A stretch of 28,083 nt of DNA, taken from positions 1 to 28,083 of the IMG/VR virus record IMGVR_UViG_3300026097_000078, one strand, 5' to 3'. The position numbers were made by a program, and so were the translations under genes. The DNA comes from a virus. Below the pieces are notes generated by a model. That model saw only the letters and a program-made list of their open reading frames with translations, did not search any database and was not told the origin of the DNA. This document shows positions 5,003 to 12,783 of the stretch, piece after piece; position 1 is the first letter of the stretch; every line of letters starts with the position of its first letter.

Positions 5003-5986
5003 ATGAACAGAAACAATATTTGGAGGATTAGAAATAAAAATAGTGAGTGGTTTGTTCCTTTTGTAAGTAGAATTAAGAACACTACTGATAAAGGGTTTAT
5101 ACTCTGTCCCGAAGAAACTAGAATACACGGCAAACAAAGATTCAGTTTTATGTATTCACCCCACACTAAATTTAGTCTCGTATTCGGTGCTTACGATTAT
5201 GATTGGTATGCCAAGAACACAGATATCTACAACACACCAAATCTAGAATTGATATTGTGGCAAGATTTTTTTTTGTATTTTTCTATATATACGGCAAATA
5301 GTATTGATTATCTTTGCAATGATAAAATACTATGTTTGTTTGCATGCATGAACAACAGAGCACATTTACACAGATTATATCTAATGGATGATCTTGCTCA
5401 GCACAATTTATTATCAGATAATTTTTACAGTTGGCATAACAATGATGTGGACCCCAAAATCCAACAAACAGGTTTTCTACCTAGATATTTTGATAACAAA
5501 ACGAAACTTATAGACGGACCTTACACAAAAAACAGTCAACAATATTTTCCTACCGAAGTAATTGAATCATGTATTAATCTGGTTACTGAATCAGAGTTGG
5601 ATTGTCCGTTCATTACAGAAAAAACTTTCAATTGTTTTTTATTTGGCAAAATACCAATAATATACGGTTATCCAGGTATACACAAAAAATTGAAAGATAT
5701 GGGGTTTAAATTACCTTATAATATTATTAATTATCAAAAAATTGATAACGAAAAAGATTCAAGGAAGCGTTCAAAAGTAATTGCGGAGGAAATTCTTAGA
5801 CTTAAACATGAACATATCGACTTGAATAAACTGCACACGGAATTTTTACCTTTGGTACAACACAACAGGAGTTTGATGTTCAGCAAAGCTAAGAAGCAAG
5901 ATGGCATTCCTGATGAAGTACTTTTTGATGATTACTATTTAAATTTTCTACAACAATGCAAAAACAAAGTAATTAATTACAGCTAG
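5003..5986 (+). CDS. Glycosyltransferase-like protein (GT10-type C-terminal motif)
   Basis: 327 aa. Residues 195-236 carry the diagnostic stretch: TESELDCPFITEKTF, then FLFGKIPIIYGYPGIHKKL. It resembles the fucosyltransferase family 10 core (F-x-TEK......G..PI.YG.PG), where the GDP-sugar binds. The N-terminal half (about 1-180) has no clear family signature. The gene is more AT-rich than its upstream neighbours, has an A-tract instead of a good Shine-Dalgarno before ATG 5003, and looks like an independently acquired unit (inference). Likely role: adding a sugar to phage DNA, virion or host surface; the acceptor cannot be read from sequence. Two further sugar-type enzymes occur at 10717 and 11951. 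Confidence 0.7.
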   Translation: MNRNNIWRIRNKNSEWFVPFVSRIKNTTDKGFILCPEETRIHGKQRFSFMYSPHTKFSLVFGAYDYDWYAKNTDIYNTPNLELILWQDFFLYFSIYTANSIDYLCNDKILCLFACMNNRAHLHRLYLMDDLAQHNLLSDNFYSWHNNDVDPKIQQTGFLPRYFDNKTKLIDGPYTKNSQQYFPTEVIESCINLVTESELDCPFITEKTFNCFLFGKIPIIYGYPGIHKKLKDMGFKLPYNIINYQKIDNEKDSRKRSKVIAEEILRLKHEHIDLNKLHTEFLPLVQHNRSLMFSKAKKQDGIPDEVLFDDYYLNFLQQCKNKVINYS

Positions 5987-6008
5987 CCAGTTAACATGCA
6001 GATATCGG

Positions 6009-6037
6009 TTGACTCTTACTGTATTTCCTAATATAAT
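6009..6037 (+). promoter_or_regulatory. Strong sigma70-type promoter
   Basis: TTGACT (6009-6014), exactly 17 nt, then TATAAT (6032-6037): eleven of twelve consensus bases with optimal spacing. It lies in the only real gap between the glycosyltransferase and the next gene, and should drive the 6066 gene and the DNA ligase early in infection through host RNA polymerase. Confidence 0.75.
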
Positions 6038-6065
6038 TATAAAAAATACAGAAGAGGCCTTTCTT

Positions 6066-6368
6066 ATGAGAAGAGCACAACATATTGACTACAGAAACTA
6101 CGACAAAGAAGCCAGGGAAATGCTACGCGGCTTATCAGACAACGATCTCTATAAGCTATACGATATCGTGCTTAAACAAAAGCAAAAAAGCAACAGCGAA
6201 GAAAGAGATAAAGAATTATTTGCTGTCCAAAAGGCCATAGAAAAAACACAAAACATTGACAAATATCGTTTGTTGCATTTAAGCAGAGGATACAAAAGTT
6301 CTATGGCACAAGACGCAGGACTAGGGGATCTTATTGCAAATAATAATCCAAAAAAGAAAAAATCATGA
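6066..6368 (+). CDS. Small charged phage orphan
   Basis: 100 aa from ATG 6066, preceded by AAGAGG about 9 nt upstream. An in-frame TTG at 6009 would place the start on top of the -35 box, so it is rejected. The protein is helical and very basic/acidic: DYRNYDKEAREMLRGLSDND, then YKLYDIVLKQKQK and a Lys-rich tail (NNNPKKKKS). No domain recognised; a nucleic-acid-binding role would be a guess. The DNA ligase ATG follows 9 nt after its stop, after a GAGGGGGCG ribosome site. Confidence 0.75.
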   Translation: MRRAQHIDYRNYDKEAREMLRGLSDNDLYKLYDIVLKQKQKSNSEERDKELFAVQKAIEKTQNIDKYRLLHLSRGYKSSMAQDAGLGDLIANNNPKKKKS

Positions 6369-6377
6369 GGGGGCGAA

Positions 6378-7697
6378 ATGCGTACTCAACCTACCTGGTA
6401 TATTCACAATCTTGAAACCCACAACAGTCGCATAAACAAAGAGCAAATCCTCGAAGCGGCACTGGAAGACAATGTGCCAGAGTTCTGGGAAGGACTGAGA
6501 ATGGCGCTGGATCCTCTCATAACTTTCGGTGTAAAACAGGTGCCTGCCACCGCAGGAGAACATGAGAATGCCCAGGGACTCGGCTGGGAAGTTTTCAAAG
6601 ATCTTGCAGAAAAACTACAACGCCGTGAGCTGACAGGACATGCGGCTAGAGACGCAATTGAACTAGCACAAAGCATCGCAACGGAAGAACAGTGGAATGG
6701 ATGGTACCGCAGAATCCTCATGAAAGACCTGCGCTGTGGTATAAGCGAAAAAACTGTTAACAAGGTAGCTCCTGGAACCGTGCCTGTGTTCACATGCGCT
6801 CTGGCACACGATAGTGCCAATCACGAAAAGAAAATGACAGGCAAGAAGCATATTGAAATCAAACTTGACGGTGTGCGTGTACTGGTTGTTATCCACGATG
6901 TTAACGGCAACAAGATTGAAATGTACAGCCGCAACGGAAAACAGTTTCACAACTTTGATCACATCATTGAAGAAATTCGTGCTGTGGTTAAAGAGAACCC
7001 TGTACCATATCCGCTGGTGCTAGACGGCGAAGTGATGAGTGCTAACTTCCAAGATCTCATGAAGCAGGTACATCGTAAAGACAATGTAGCGGCAAAGGAT
7101 GCTGTACTGCACTTGTTTGATACTATTCCACTAAAAGACTTTCAAAAAGGTAGTTGGGACAAGCCTCAGAGCTTCCGCAGTCTTATTACCAAGCACTGGG
7201 TTGAAGAGCACAAAGACGTCTTAGAGCATGTACAAGCGTTGGATTGGGAAACAGTAGACTTAGATACTCCTGAAGGACAAACACGCTTTGTAGAGCTTAA
7301 TAAAGCGGCTGTAGACGGTGGATATGAAGGTGTAATGATCAAAGACCCGGATGCACCATACGAATGTAAAAGAACACATGCCTGGTTAAAGGCAAAACCA
7401 TTTATCGAAGTAACACTAAAGGTAGTTGAAGTTGAAGAAGGTACTGGAAGAAATGCTGGGCGACTTGGCGCAATCGTTTGCGAAGGGATCGACGACGGAA
7501 AAGATATTTGCGTCAATGTGGGCAGTGGCTTTTCTGATGTTCATCGTGATGAGTATTGGGATAACAGAGATACTCTTATAGGTAATTTAGTCGAAGTAAG
7601 AGCGGATGCTGTGACTCAGAATCAGGATGGTACCTACTCATTGCGATTTCCAAGATTCAAAACATTCCGCGGATTTAAGCCAGGCGAAAAGGTTTGA
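6378..7697 (+). CDS. ATP-dependent DNA ligase (T4 gp30 type)
   Basis: 439 aa (T4 gp30 is 487 aa). It seals nicks in DNA through an enzyme-adenylate. Motif I is EIKLDGVR with the adenylated Lys162; motif III is around YSRNGKQFHNF; LDGEV (residues 214-218) is the next acidic motif; motif IV is YEGVMIKDP; motif V is WLKAKP; and the C-terminal OB-fold ends with LRFPRFKTFR (motif VI region). The first 140 residues are the helical N-terminal domain seen in phage and archaeal-type ligases (RILMKDLRCGISEKTVNKV). Ribosome site GAGGGGGCG lies just upstream. All catalytic motifs are intact. Stop codon overlaps a TTG start of the next gene. Confidence 0.95.
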   Translation: MRTQPTWYIHNLETHNSRINKEQILEAALEDNVPEFWEGLRMALDPLITFGVKQVPATAGEHENAQGLGWEVFKDLAEKLQRRELTGHAARDAIELAQSIATEEQWNGWYRRILMKDLRCGISEKTVNKVAPGTVPVFTCALAHDSANHEKKMTGKKHIEIKLDGVRVLVVIHDVNGNKIEMYSRNGKQFHNFDHIIEEIRAVVKENPVPYPLVLDGEVMSANFQDLMKQVHRKDNVAAKDAVLHLFDTIPLKDFQKGSWDKPQSFRSLITKHWVEEHKDVLEHVQALDWETVDLDTPEGQTRFVELNKAAVDGGYEGVMIKDPDAPYECKRTHAWLKAKPFIEVTLKVVEVEEGTGRNAGRLGAIVCEGIDDGKDICVNVGSGFSDVHRDEYWDNRDTLIGNLVEVRADAVTQNQDGTYSLRFPRFKTFRGFKPGEKV

Positions 7698-7933
7698 AAT
7701 CTAAGGTAGTCTTACACGAATTTAGAATAGGAGATGTAGACGATATCGAAGTCTATGCCGCACACCCTATATATCAATGGCAACAAACATCAGCAGGCAA
7801 ATGGGCGATGGAACATGCCGAGGATGTAACCTGGCAATCTTACATTGAACCTGGTTATTACGGATGGACTGTGCAAATCACAGGGATATTGGAAGACAAG
7901 TACGCTACCTATTATACACTCAAAAATTGTTGA
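7694..7933 (+). CDS. Small conserved phage orphan, TTG start
   Basis: 79 aa starting at TTG 7694, which overlaps the ligase stop (TTGA). There is no upstream ATG in frame. The pattern GDVDDIEVYAAHPIYQWQQT, then GKWAMEHA and a C-terminal YGWTVQITGILEDK...YYTLK region is one I know from many cyanophages and marine T4-like phages (orphan, function unknown). The conserved part begins within about 10 residues of the TTG, which supports this start. Translation is probably coupled to the ligase. Confidence 0.75.
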   Translation: MKSKVVLHEFRIGDVDDIEVYAAHPIYQWQQTSAGKWAMEHAEDVTWQSYIEPGYYGWTVQITGILEDKYATYYTLKNC

Positions 7934-7958
7934 CAACTTGAATTATGTTATATATACT
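7930..7958 (+). promoter_or_regulatory. Strong sigma70-type promoter
   Basis: TTGACA (7930-7935, perfect), exactly 17 nt, then TATACT (7953-7958). It sits in the 51-nt gap upstream of the 410-aa gene, followed by an AGGAG ribosome site at 7973-7977. It gives that gene its own host-type promoter. Confidence 0.75.
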
Positions 7959-7984
7959 GTCAGCACACTTTTAGGAGATATCCA

Positions 7985-9217
7985 ATGGCTGTAAAAAAAT
8001 CCCGTCCAAGAGCACCCAAAGCGCAGATTCCTGATATGACAGGATATGAAAATTGGAGCCCGCAAAAGTTTCATCATGTTCGAACCCAGATGCGCGATTA
8101 CATTTACGAAAACTTCAAGCTCAGCGACTTGTTGCCTGGTGTCTGGAAGTGGATGAAGAACCAAGAATACTCGGCGGCAGATATCAAAGCCGCAAAAGCC
8201 GCAACAGGTACGGACTCGGTAAGAACCGTAGCGGCTATCTGTGTGCGTATGTTAGACATGGGGGTTCCTGACTATTATGAAAAACACGCTGAATATTGGG
8301 AATCACTTGAAGGAACAAGCGGCACAATGAAACCTCTGTCTGAATACATCAAAGCAGAGATTGCACGAGCAATCGAAAACGGCAAGGGTGTTGTGGTAGA
8401 AGAAGCAAAGGCAGAAGATGAAAACAAGAATGTATATGTTCCTACCATCCAGGATCGCATTCGCGAACAAGCACAAAATGCCTGTCACGCTATTGACCAA
8501 TGGTTAGACGATTATGCCGAACACAAAAAAGATTTTAACTTTACAGGACATTTTACTGAGCTGGGAATCACACAGGCTCACGCTCGCAAAATAAAAGAGT
8601 TCTATACTGGCGAATATGAAGAATACACTGAAGTTGTAAATCATATGCCTACACCTCAGCAGATTGCAAAAATCACAGACGAAAAACAAAAGGATCTTGC
8701 CCAACAGTTTCGAGAAGGATATGCACACTTCAGCAAAGCAGACGCTAGAAAGATGCTGGAAGGACTAGAAAAGGTCCTCAGCGCCTGTGACATGGTAATA
8801 GAAAAAGCAAAAACCACCCGCAAACCTCGTGTTAAGAAAGCACCAAGCAAAGAAAAACTGGTTGCTAAGGTAAAGTATAAAAAGCAGGATGACAAATACT
8901 CGATTGTGTCAGCAAATCCTGGAGAGTTAATTGAAGCAAAAGAAGTTTGGGTGTTTAATTGTAAAACACGAAAACTGGGCAAATACATCGCAGACGACAT
9001 GACGGGTCCTATAACTGTGAAGGGCACTTCGTTGGTAGGATTTGATGAGCACAAAAGTGTGCAAAAAACTCTACGCAAACCAGAACAACAACTGAAAGAC
9101 TTCAAATCCAGTGGTAAAGTAGCATTGCGTAAATTCCTAGAAGATATTAATACTACCGATACAAAACTTAACGGTCGACTAAACGAAGAAACAGTGATAC
9201 TAAAGGTAAGTAGATAA
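7985..9217 (+). CDS. Large conserved phage orphan (410 aa)
   Basis: 410 aa from ATG 7985, with AGGAG about 7 nt upstream. Layout: basic N-terminus (MAVKKSRPRAPKAQIPD), a helical region (about 20-110), acidic helical stretches (about 130-275), a Lys/Arg-rich linker (TTRKPRVKKAPSKEK, near 280-295), and a C-terminal beta-type domain (about 300-410) with EVWVFNCKTRKLGKYIADD, then ITVKGTSLVGFD and a NGRLNEETVILKV end. I recognise this C-terminal pattern from a conserved orphan of T4-like marine phages. The basic linker suggests nucleic-acid contact but no function is known. Promoter at 7930-7958. Confidence 0.8.
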   Translation: MAVKKSRPRAPKAQIPDMTGYENWSPQKFHHVRTQMRDYIYENFKLSDLLPGVWKWMKNQEYSAADIKAAKAATGTDSVRTVAAICVRMLDMGVPDYYEKHAEYWESLEGTSGTMKPLSEYIKAEIARAIENGKGVVVEEAKAEDENKNVYVPTIQDRIREQAQNACHAIDQWLDDYAEHKKDFNFTGHFTELGITQAHARKIKEFYTGEYEEYTEVVNHMPTPQQIAKITDEKQKDLAQQFREGYAHFSKADARKMLEGLEKVLSACDMVIEKAKTTRKPRVKKAPSKEKLVAKVKYKKQDDKYSIVSANPGELIEAKEVWVFNCKTRKLGKYIADDMTGPITVKGTSLVGFDEHKSVQKTLRKPEQQLKDFKSSGKVALRKFLEDINTTDTKLNGRLNEETVILKVSR

Positions 9218-9220
9218 ATA
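9214..9220 (+). promoter_or_regulatory. T4-type late promoter
   Basis: ATAAATA, 30 nt before ATG 9244, overlapping the stop of the 410-aa gene. It matches the T4 late -10 element (TATAAATA) read by a gp55-like sigma and has no -35 box, and it recurs before other late genes in the window. Confidence 0.7.
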
Positions 9221-9243
9221 CTGCTATAAGCAGGGATTTATCA

Positions 9244-10335
9244 ATGACAGACATTCGCAAAACTTTAGATACTCTAGCAGATGCAATAGAGCAAATTGCT
9301 TCTACTCCAGCACCAGAACCTATCATTAAAGATCGTTCTTTGAGTGGTAACAAAATCAATGGCGGCATTATTACTAATTTTGCTAGCGCAGGTATCAAAG
9401 ATAATTCAACTCATAAAAAAACCCCTGTTTTATCTGTTGAAGATTTTGGAATCATAACCTCCGCAATACAAACTCCTTTAATTAAAAGCTCAACCAAGAT
9501 TGAGGGTAATTTAGATGTTGATGGTGAAATTACTGCAAAGAAATTACATGTAGACGAAATTACGGCAGATATCCGTCATGAAAGAACAAGCCCGCTGGAG
9601 TTTAAAGCAGAAGATGGATCAGCGCAAGGAAAAGGTCTCCTATGGACTGGAGGAGGTTATACCAAGCAGTTTGTGCTACAAAAAGGTGATAAACTTTTTA
9701 GTTCGGAGCACTTAGATCTTCACAGAGACAGAGAATACAAAATAAATAACCAAACTGTCTTGTCACAAAATTCATTAGGACCTACTGTGACCAAGAGCAA
9801 TCTCAAACAAGTAGGTATTTTACAAGACCTTAATGTAACAGGCAGTTTTGTTGTAGACCAATATCTGTTTTGGGACGGAAACACACAGAGATTAGGTCTA
9901 GGCACGGACCAGCCCAATGGTGATTTTAGCATAGGAAGTTTAGATCATGAATTTGTAATAGGCGCAACTGACAATCAAAATTTTAAATTAGGAACCTGGA
10001 CAACAAGCGGCTTAGAAATTATTACAGATGACACCGTCAGATTAGGCATAGGACCTAATGGGCATGTCACTTTGTATAACAAAACAACCGTTGAAGGTTC
10101 ATTAGGCATAAATGTAAAGAACTTTTCCACTGATGCGGATATAACAACAGCAGGGCCTGTAAGATTTCAGGACAAAAAATTTGAAGTTTCTCGAGAAATT
10201 CCAGTTAGTGGGCAATACAAACAGGGTGATGTTGTTTGGAACGCCAATCCAATACCAACCGGATATGTAGGCTGGGTGTGTGTGCGAGACGGAACTCCTG
10301 GTGAATGGAAACCGTTTGGGCAAATAGCGTCATAA
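9244..10335 (+). CDS. Tail fibre-like structural protein
   Basis: 363 aa. Residues 1-30 are a charged helical segment (IRKTLDTLADAIEQIAS). The rest is repetitive and beta-rich, with phrases common in phage fibre and appendage proteins: KIEGNLDVDGEITAKKLHVD, RLGLGTDQPNGDFSIG and TVEGSLGINVKNFSTDADIT. The C-terminal segment (about 325-360) KQGDVVWNANPIPTGYVGWV, then CVRDGTPGEWKPFGQI, is a recurring ending in phage tail and surface proteins. It follows a late promoter, so it is expected in virions. The exact position in the tail cannot be determined from sequence. Confidence 0.75.
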   Translation: MTDIRKTLDTLADAIEQIASTPAPEPIIKDRSLSGNKINGGIITNFASAGIKDNSTHKKTPVLSVEDFGIITSAIQTPLIKSSTKIEGNLDVDGEITAKKLHVDEITADIRHERTSPLEFKAEDGSAQGKGLLWTGGGYTKQFVLQKGDKLFSSEHLDLHRDREYKINNQTVLSQNSLGPTVTKSNLKQVGILQDLNVTGSFVVDQYLFWDGNTQRLGLGTDQPNGDFSIGSLDHEFVIGATDNQNFKLGTWTTSGLEIITDDTVRLGIGPNGHVTLYNKTTVEGSLGINVKNFSTDADITTAGPVRFQDKKFEVSREIPVSGQYKQGDVVWNANPIPTGYVGWVCVRDGTPGEWKPFGQIAS

Positions 10336-10365
10336 TCCGATTGTTTATTTTTATAGTTTCTCTCA

Positions 10366-10372
10366 ATAAATA
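10366..10372 (+). promoter_or_regulatory. T4-type late promoter
   Basis: AATAAATAT with core ATAAATA, 26 nt before ATG 10392. An AAGGAGAG ribosome site lies between the motif and the start. Confidence 0.7.
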
Positions 10373-10391
10373 TTTGTACAAGGAGAGTGCT

Positions 10392-10733
10392 ATGAAAGAT
10401 AAAAACGAACATGTAAATATGCAGCACCTGTTTTATAAAATCTCGAACAGTATCAGATGGTGGGCTTATGCGGCATGGTCTCTTCCTTTTATATCTTTGG
10501 CTGTTTTGTTGATAGAAAAACTTGCTGGCTTGGAATCTTTATATCATAATACCGCATTAATGATTTTATTTTGCTTTTTTGTTGCATCTACTTATTGGTG
10601 GTGGTGGGCTATGGATACAATTTTTAGAATAGTAAAGCAATTAAATTCAGCAGAATCAAGAATACTCGAAATAAAAAGTGAAATATCGCAGACTAGATTA
10701 ATCATAAAAAAAGATCATGTTGATTATAGGTAA
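10392..10733 (+). CDS. Two-helix membrane protein, unknown function
   Basis: 113 aa from ATG 10392, preceded by AAGGAGAG (10380-10387). An in-frame extension upstream to 10305 would overlap the fibre gene and cross the late promoter, so it is rejected. Two hydrophobic segments, about residues 25-45 (AAWSLPFISLAVLLIEKLAG) and 53-75 (TALMILFCFFVASTYWWWWA), followed by a C-terminal amphipathic coiled coil (IFRIVKQLNSAESRILEIKS). N-in/C-in hairpin topology with a cytoplasmic coil is likely. Holin or membrane-anchor functions are possible; neither is proved. Overlaps the next gene by 17 nt. Confidence 0.8.
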   Translation: MKDKNEHVNMQHLFYKISNSIRWWAYAAWSLPFISLAVLLIEKLAGLESLYHNTALMILFCFFVASTYWWWWAMDTIFRIVKQLNSAESRILEIKSEISQTRLIIKKDHVDYR

Positions 10734-11298
10734 TGGCGAAAGCAGGCTCAGAGTCGATCTTAAAAGAATAAAGCAACCAAAAATTGGTTGTAATGCAATC
10801 CACAGGGATATGTTGGTTGATCATCTTGTATGCGTCGACCGTAGAATGGTCACAGAAGCTCTAAAAAACAATGTTCATGAATTCTGTAAAATTTACACAC
10901 GAAAAGATTGGGGGTACGATTTCGACACAATAGATAATCTACATCCAGTACCTGATCTGCCCTACCAAGGGTCGACCAGACCCGACGAACCATTTCAGTG
11001 GGGGAGCGGACCTTATGCGGTATTATTAGGTGCAATGTTTTCAAAAGATGTAAACATAGTAGGATTTGATCTTTACGGAAATAACAATAAAATCAATAAT
11101 GTCTACAAAGATAGCTTTGGATATGATTCAAAAACAAAAAATGCAGTGGATCCTAGATATTGGATATACCAAATTGCCAAAGTATTTGAATGCTATCCAG
11201 ATGTGTCATTTAGGATTTTACAAGATACTAATTGGCAGATTCCTGAAAGTTGGAAAAAATCTAATGTAATGCTTGACAGTATAAGTAATATCATATAA
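10717..11298 (+). CDS. IIGNGES-motif protein, sugar-transferase or DUF115-like
   Basis: 193 aa. It opens directly with a Rossmann-type first strand and loop (MLIIGNGESRLRVDL), then GCNAIHRDMLVDHLVCVDRR, a YTRKDWGYD segment, and SGPYAVLLGAMFSKDVNIVG followed by FDLYG. This order (nucleotide-binding loop, 'N.I.RD', 'D..VCVD.RM', 'G..A..LA....K.V...GFDL') resembles the phage and bacterial proteins related to the MptE/DUF115 and sialyltransferase-like folds. The specific substrate is not visible. It sits in the late region next to a membrane protein and upstream of a QueD-like enzyme and a DXD glycosyltransferase. Confidence 0.55.
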   Translation: MLIIGNGESRLRVDLKRIKQPKIGCNAIHRDMLVDHLVCVDRRMVTEALKNNVHEFCKIYTRKDWGYDFDTIDNLHPVPDLPYQGSTRPDEPFQWGSGPYAVLLGAMFSKDVNIVGFDLYGNNNKINNVYKDSFGYDSKTKNAVDPRYWIYQIAKVFECYPDVSFRILQDTNWQIPESWKKSNVMLDSISNII

Positions 11299-11329
11299 TA
11301 TAATCAAAGTGGTCTAGAGCTCATCCCAC

Positions 11330-11337
11330 TATAAATA
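11330..11337 (+). promoter_or_regulatory. T4-type late promoter (full TATAAATA)
   Basis: A perfect TATAAATA, 44 nt before ATG 11374, with an AAGGAGAGG ribosome site in between. The distance to the gene is the longest of the late set. Confidence 0.75.
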
Positions 11338-11373
11338 TTCTGCGCATCAAACTTACTCAAGGAGAGGCAAGAG

Positions 11374-11958
11374 ATGTCTATAAAAATTAAAGCAACAAAA
11401 GTATACAAGAATTTACCGTGCGGTCACGCACAACACTTCGATACAAATCCAGACGGTACGCCTGGACATTGTGCGCAGGTGCATGGCTATGACAGAAGCG
11501 TAGAGTTTACATTCGCAGGTGAACCAGATGAACATGGTTGGATTGTTCCGTTCGGTGGGCTTAAGCCTGTAAAAGAATTTTTAGAATATTATTTTGATCA
11601 TGTAACTGTGCTACCGGCAGATGATCCTCGCATAGAAAGTATTCCCGACACAATGACAGACGCAGGGGGTCTGTTAGGAACCTTGCGTGTTTTGCCCAGT
11701 GGCGTAAGCATGGAGATGAGCTCACTGTTTATTTGGGAACATGTGAATCATTACATTTATAAAATCACACAAGGTCGTTGTTATGTAGAGCGTGTGCGTG
11801 TGTATGAACATGACCGCAACGATGCTATGGTAGAAGTTGACGAACAAACTGCTAAAGCAGATGCACAATGGAAAATGCCTAGCGGAAAACTTCTTCCTAA
11901 AAAGCCGCGTTGGGATTGGGAATCACCTCAGGATGCAATGCATAGACTAAATGGCTAA
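11374..11958 (+). CDS. QueD/6-pyruvoyl-tetrahydropterin synthase-like protein
   Basis: 194 aa, longer than bacterial QueD (about 120 aa). Members of this family make 6-carboxy-tetrahydropterin for 7-deazaguanine (queuosine) synthesis or a pterin. Visible signatures: zinc-region His18 (PCGHAQHF), presumed catalytic Cys33 and His37 in CAQVHGYDRSVEF, GWIVPFGGLKPVKEFLEYYF with Asp75-His76 (FDH), ADDPR (82-86), MEMSSLFIWEHVN, and the presumed catalytic Glu145 in VRVYEHD. The usual HGH zinc motif reads HGY (Tyr39), so one of three zinc ligands is replaced. I recall the same variant in other T4-like marine phages. A role in phage DNA 7-deazaguanine modification or pterin supply is inference; no other queuosine gene is present here. 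The stop overlaps the next ATG (ATGGCTAA). Confidence 0.75.
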   Translation: MSIKIKATKVYKNLPCGHAQHFDTNPDGTPGHCAQVHGYDRSVEFTFAGEPDEHGWIVPFGGLKPVKEFLEYYFDHVTVLPADDPRIESIPDTMTDAGGLLGTLRVLPSGVSMEMSSLFIWEHVNHYIYKITQGRCYVERVRVYEHDRNDAMVEVDEQTAKADAQWKMPSGKLLPKKPRWDWESPQDAMHRLNG

Positions 11959-12766
11959 GATTGATAAAGATCAATATTCCAAAGAAGAATGGCGCAAGAT
12001 TCGTGATGAAAGACGACTTAAAAAGAAATCGCAACAGATCGTGAGCAGTCACGATCTTGCCTATAAAAACTATGTGTTGTGTTTAAAGCATGGGCCTAAG
12101 TATTCATCTGAATATGTAAATAAATTATACAACATGGTGCAACGCAACACCACCATAGACTTAGAATTTGCATGTCTCACTGATAATCCATCTGGAATAA
12201 ATTCTAATGTAAAAATATTGCCTTTACCTGCAGGTCTACAAGGATGGTGGTGCAAGCCATATATGTTTTCAAATGACCTTCCTATCAAAGGAACTATTCT
12301 TTACATGGATCTTGATGTGGTCATTGCAGGAAATATAGATAAGTTATTTCAGTACGAGCTCCAAAGATGGTGTGTGATCCGAGATTTTACGAGAGCAATG
12401 CGTCCTAAATGGCAGAAATATAACAGCAGTGTTGTTAGATTCCAATCAGGACAATTAGATCATGTATGGGAAAATTTTGAAAAAGACAAAGAAAAAATCC
12501 AAAGAAGATTGCATGGTGATCAAGATTGGTTGTACGAAGCTACCAGAGAGACCCAGGCAGTTTTTTGGCCCGACAGTTGGATATTGAGCTGGAAGTGGGA
12601 AGTAAGAAAAGATAAACAGTTTGCTCCGGGAGCAGTTAGAGGAAATAGGAAGTTCAAAACTATCGAACATGTCAAGCCAAGAGTAGAGTGTTGTGTTTGT
12701 GTGTTTCATGGAGATCCAAATCCTCATAATTGCGATGATCCATGGGTGATTGACAATTGGCATTAA
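11951..12766 (+). CDS. Glycosyltransferase with DXD motif (GT8-like)
   Basis: 271 aa. A basic N-terminal tail (EEWRKIRDERRLKKKSQQ), then YVLCLKHGPKYSSEYVNKLY, FACLTDNPSG (about 74-83), LPLPAGLQGWWCKPYMF, and the nucleotide-sugar/metal motif LYMDLDVVIAGNID (DLD at 120-122). NSSVVRF (158-164), GDQDWLYEA (189-197) and FWPDSWILSWKWEVR (205-219) follow. These match a family of sugar-nucleotide-dependent transferases known in marine bacteria and their phages. Acceptor unknown. Overlaps the QueD-like gene by 8 nt and so is probably in the same late transcript. Confidence 0.8.
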   Translation: MAKIDKDQYSKEEWRKIRDERRLKKKSQQIVSSHDLAYKNYVLCLKHGPKYSSEYVNKLYNMVQRNTTIDLEFACLTDNPSGINSNVKILPLPAGLQGWWCKPYMFSNDLPIKGTILYMDLDVVIAGNIDKLFQYELQRWCVIRDFTRAMRPKWQKYNSSVVRFQSGQLDHVWENFEKDKEKIQRRLHGDQDWLYEATRETQAVFWPDSWILSWKWEVRKDKQFAPGAVRGNRKFKTIEHVKPRVECCVCVFHGDPNPHNCDDPWVIDNWH

Positions 12767-12783
12767 GGTGTTAAAATACTAGT

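Noticed and set aside
6404-7516. Long minus-strand ORFs opposite the DNA ligase
   Set aside because: Low-complexity Ser/Cys/Leu-rich translations antisense to a well-supported ligase gene.
9221-9233. Hairpin CTGCTATAAGCAG as terminator or attenuator
   Set aside because: Only 4-5 bp with no U-tract; more likely part of a late mRNA leader.
11308-11330. Terminator hairpin AGTGG...CCACT
   Set aside because: Only 5 bp, a 13-nt loop and no U-tract; it overlaps the TATAAATA late promoter.
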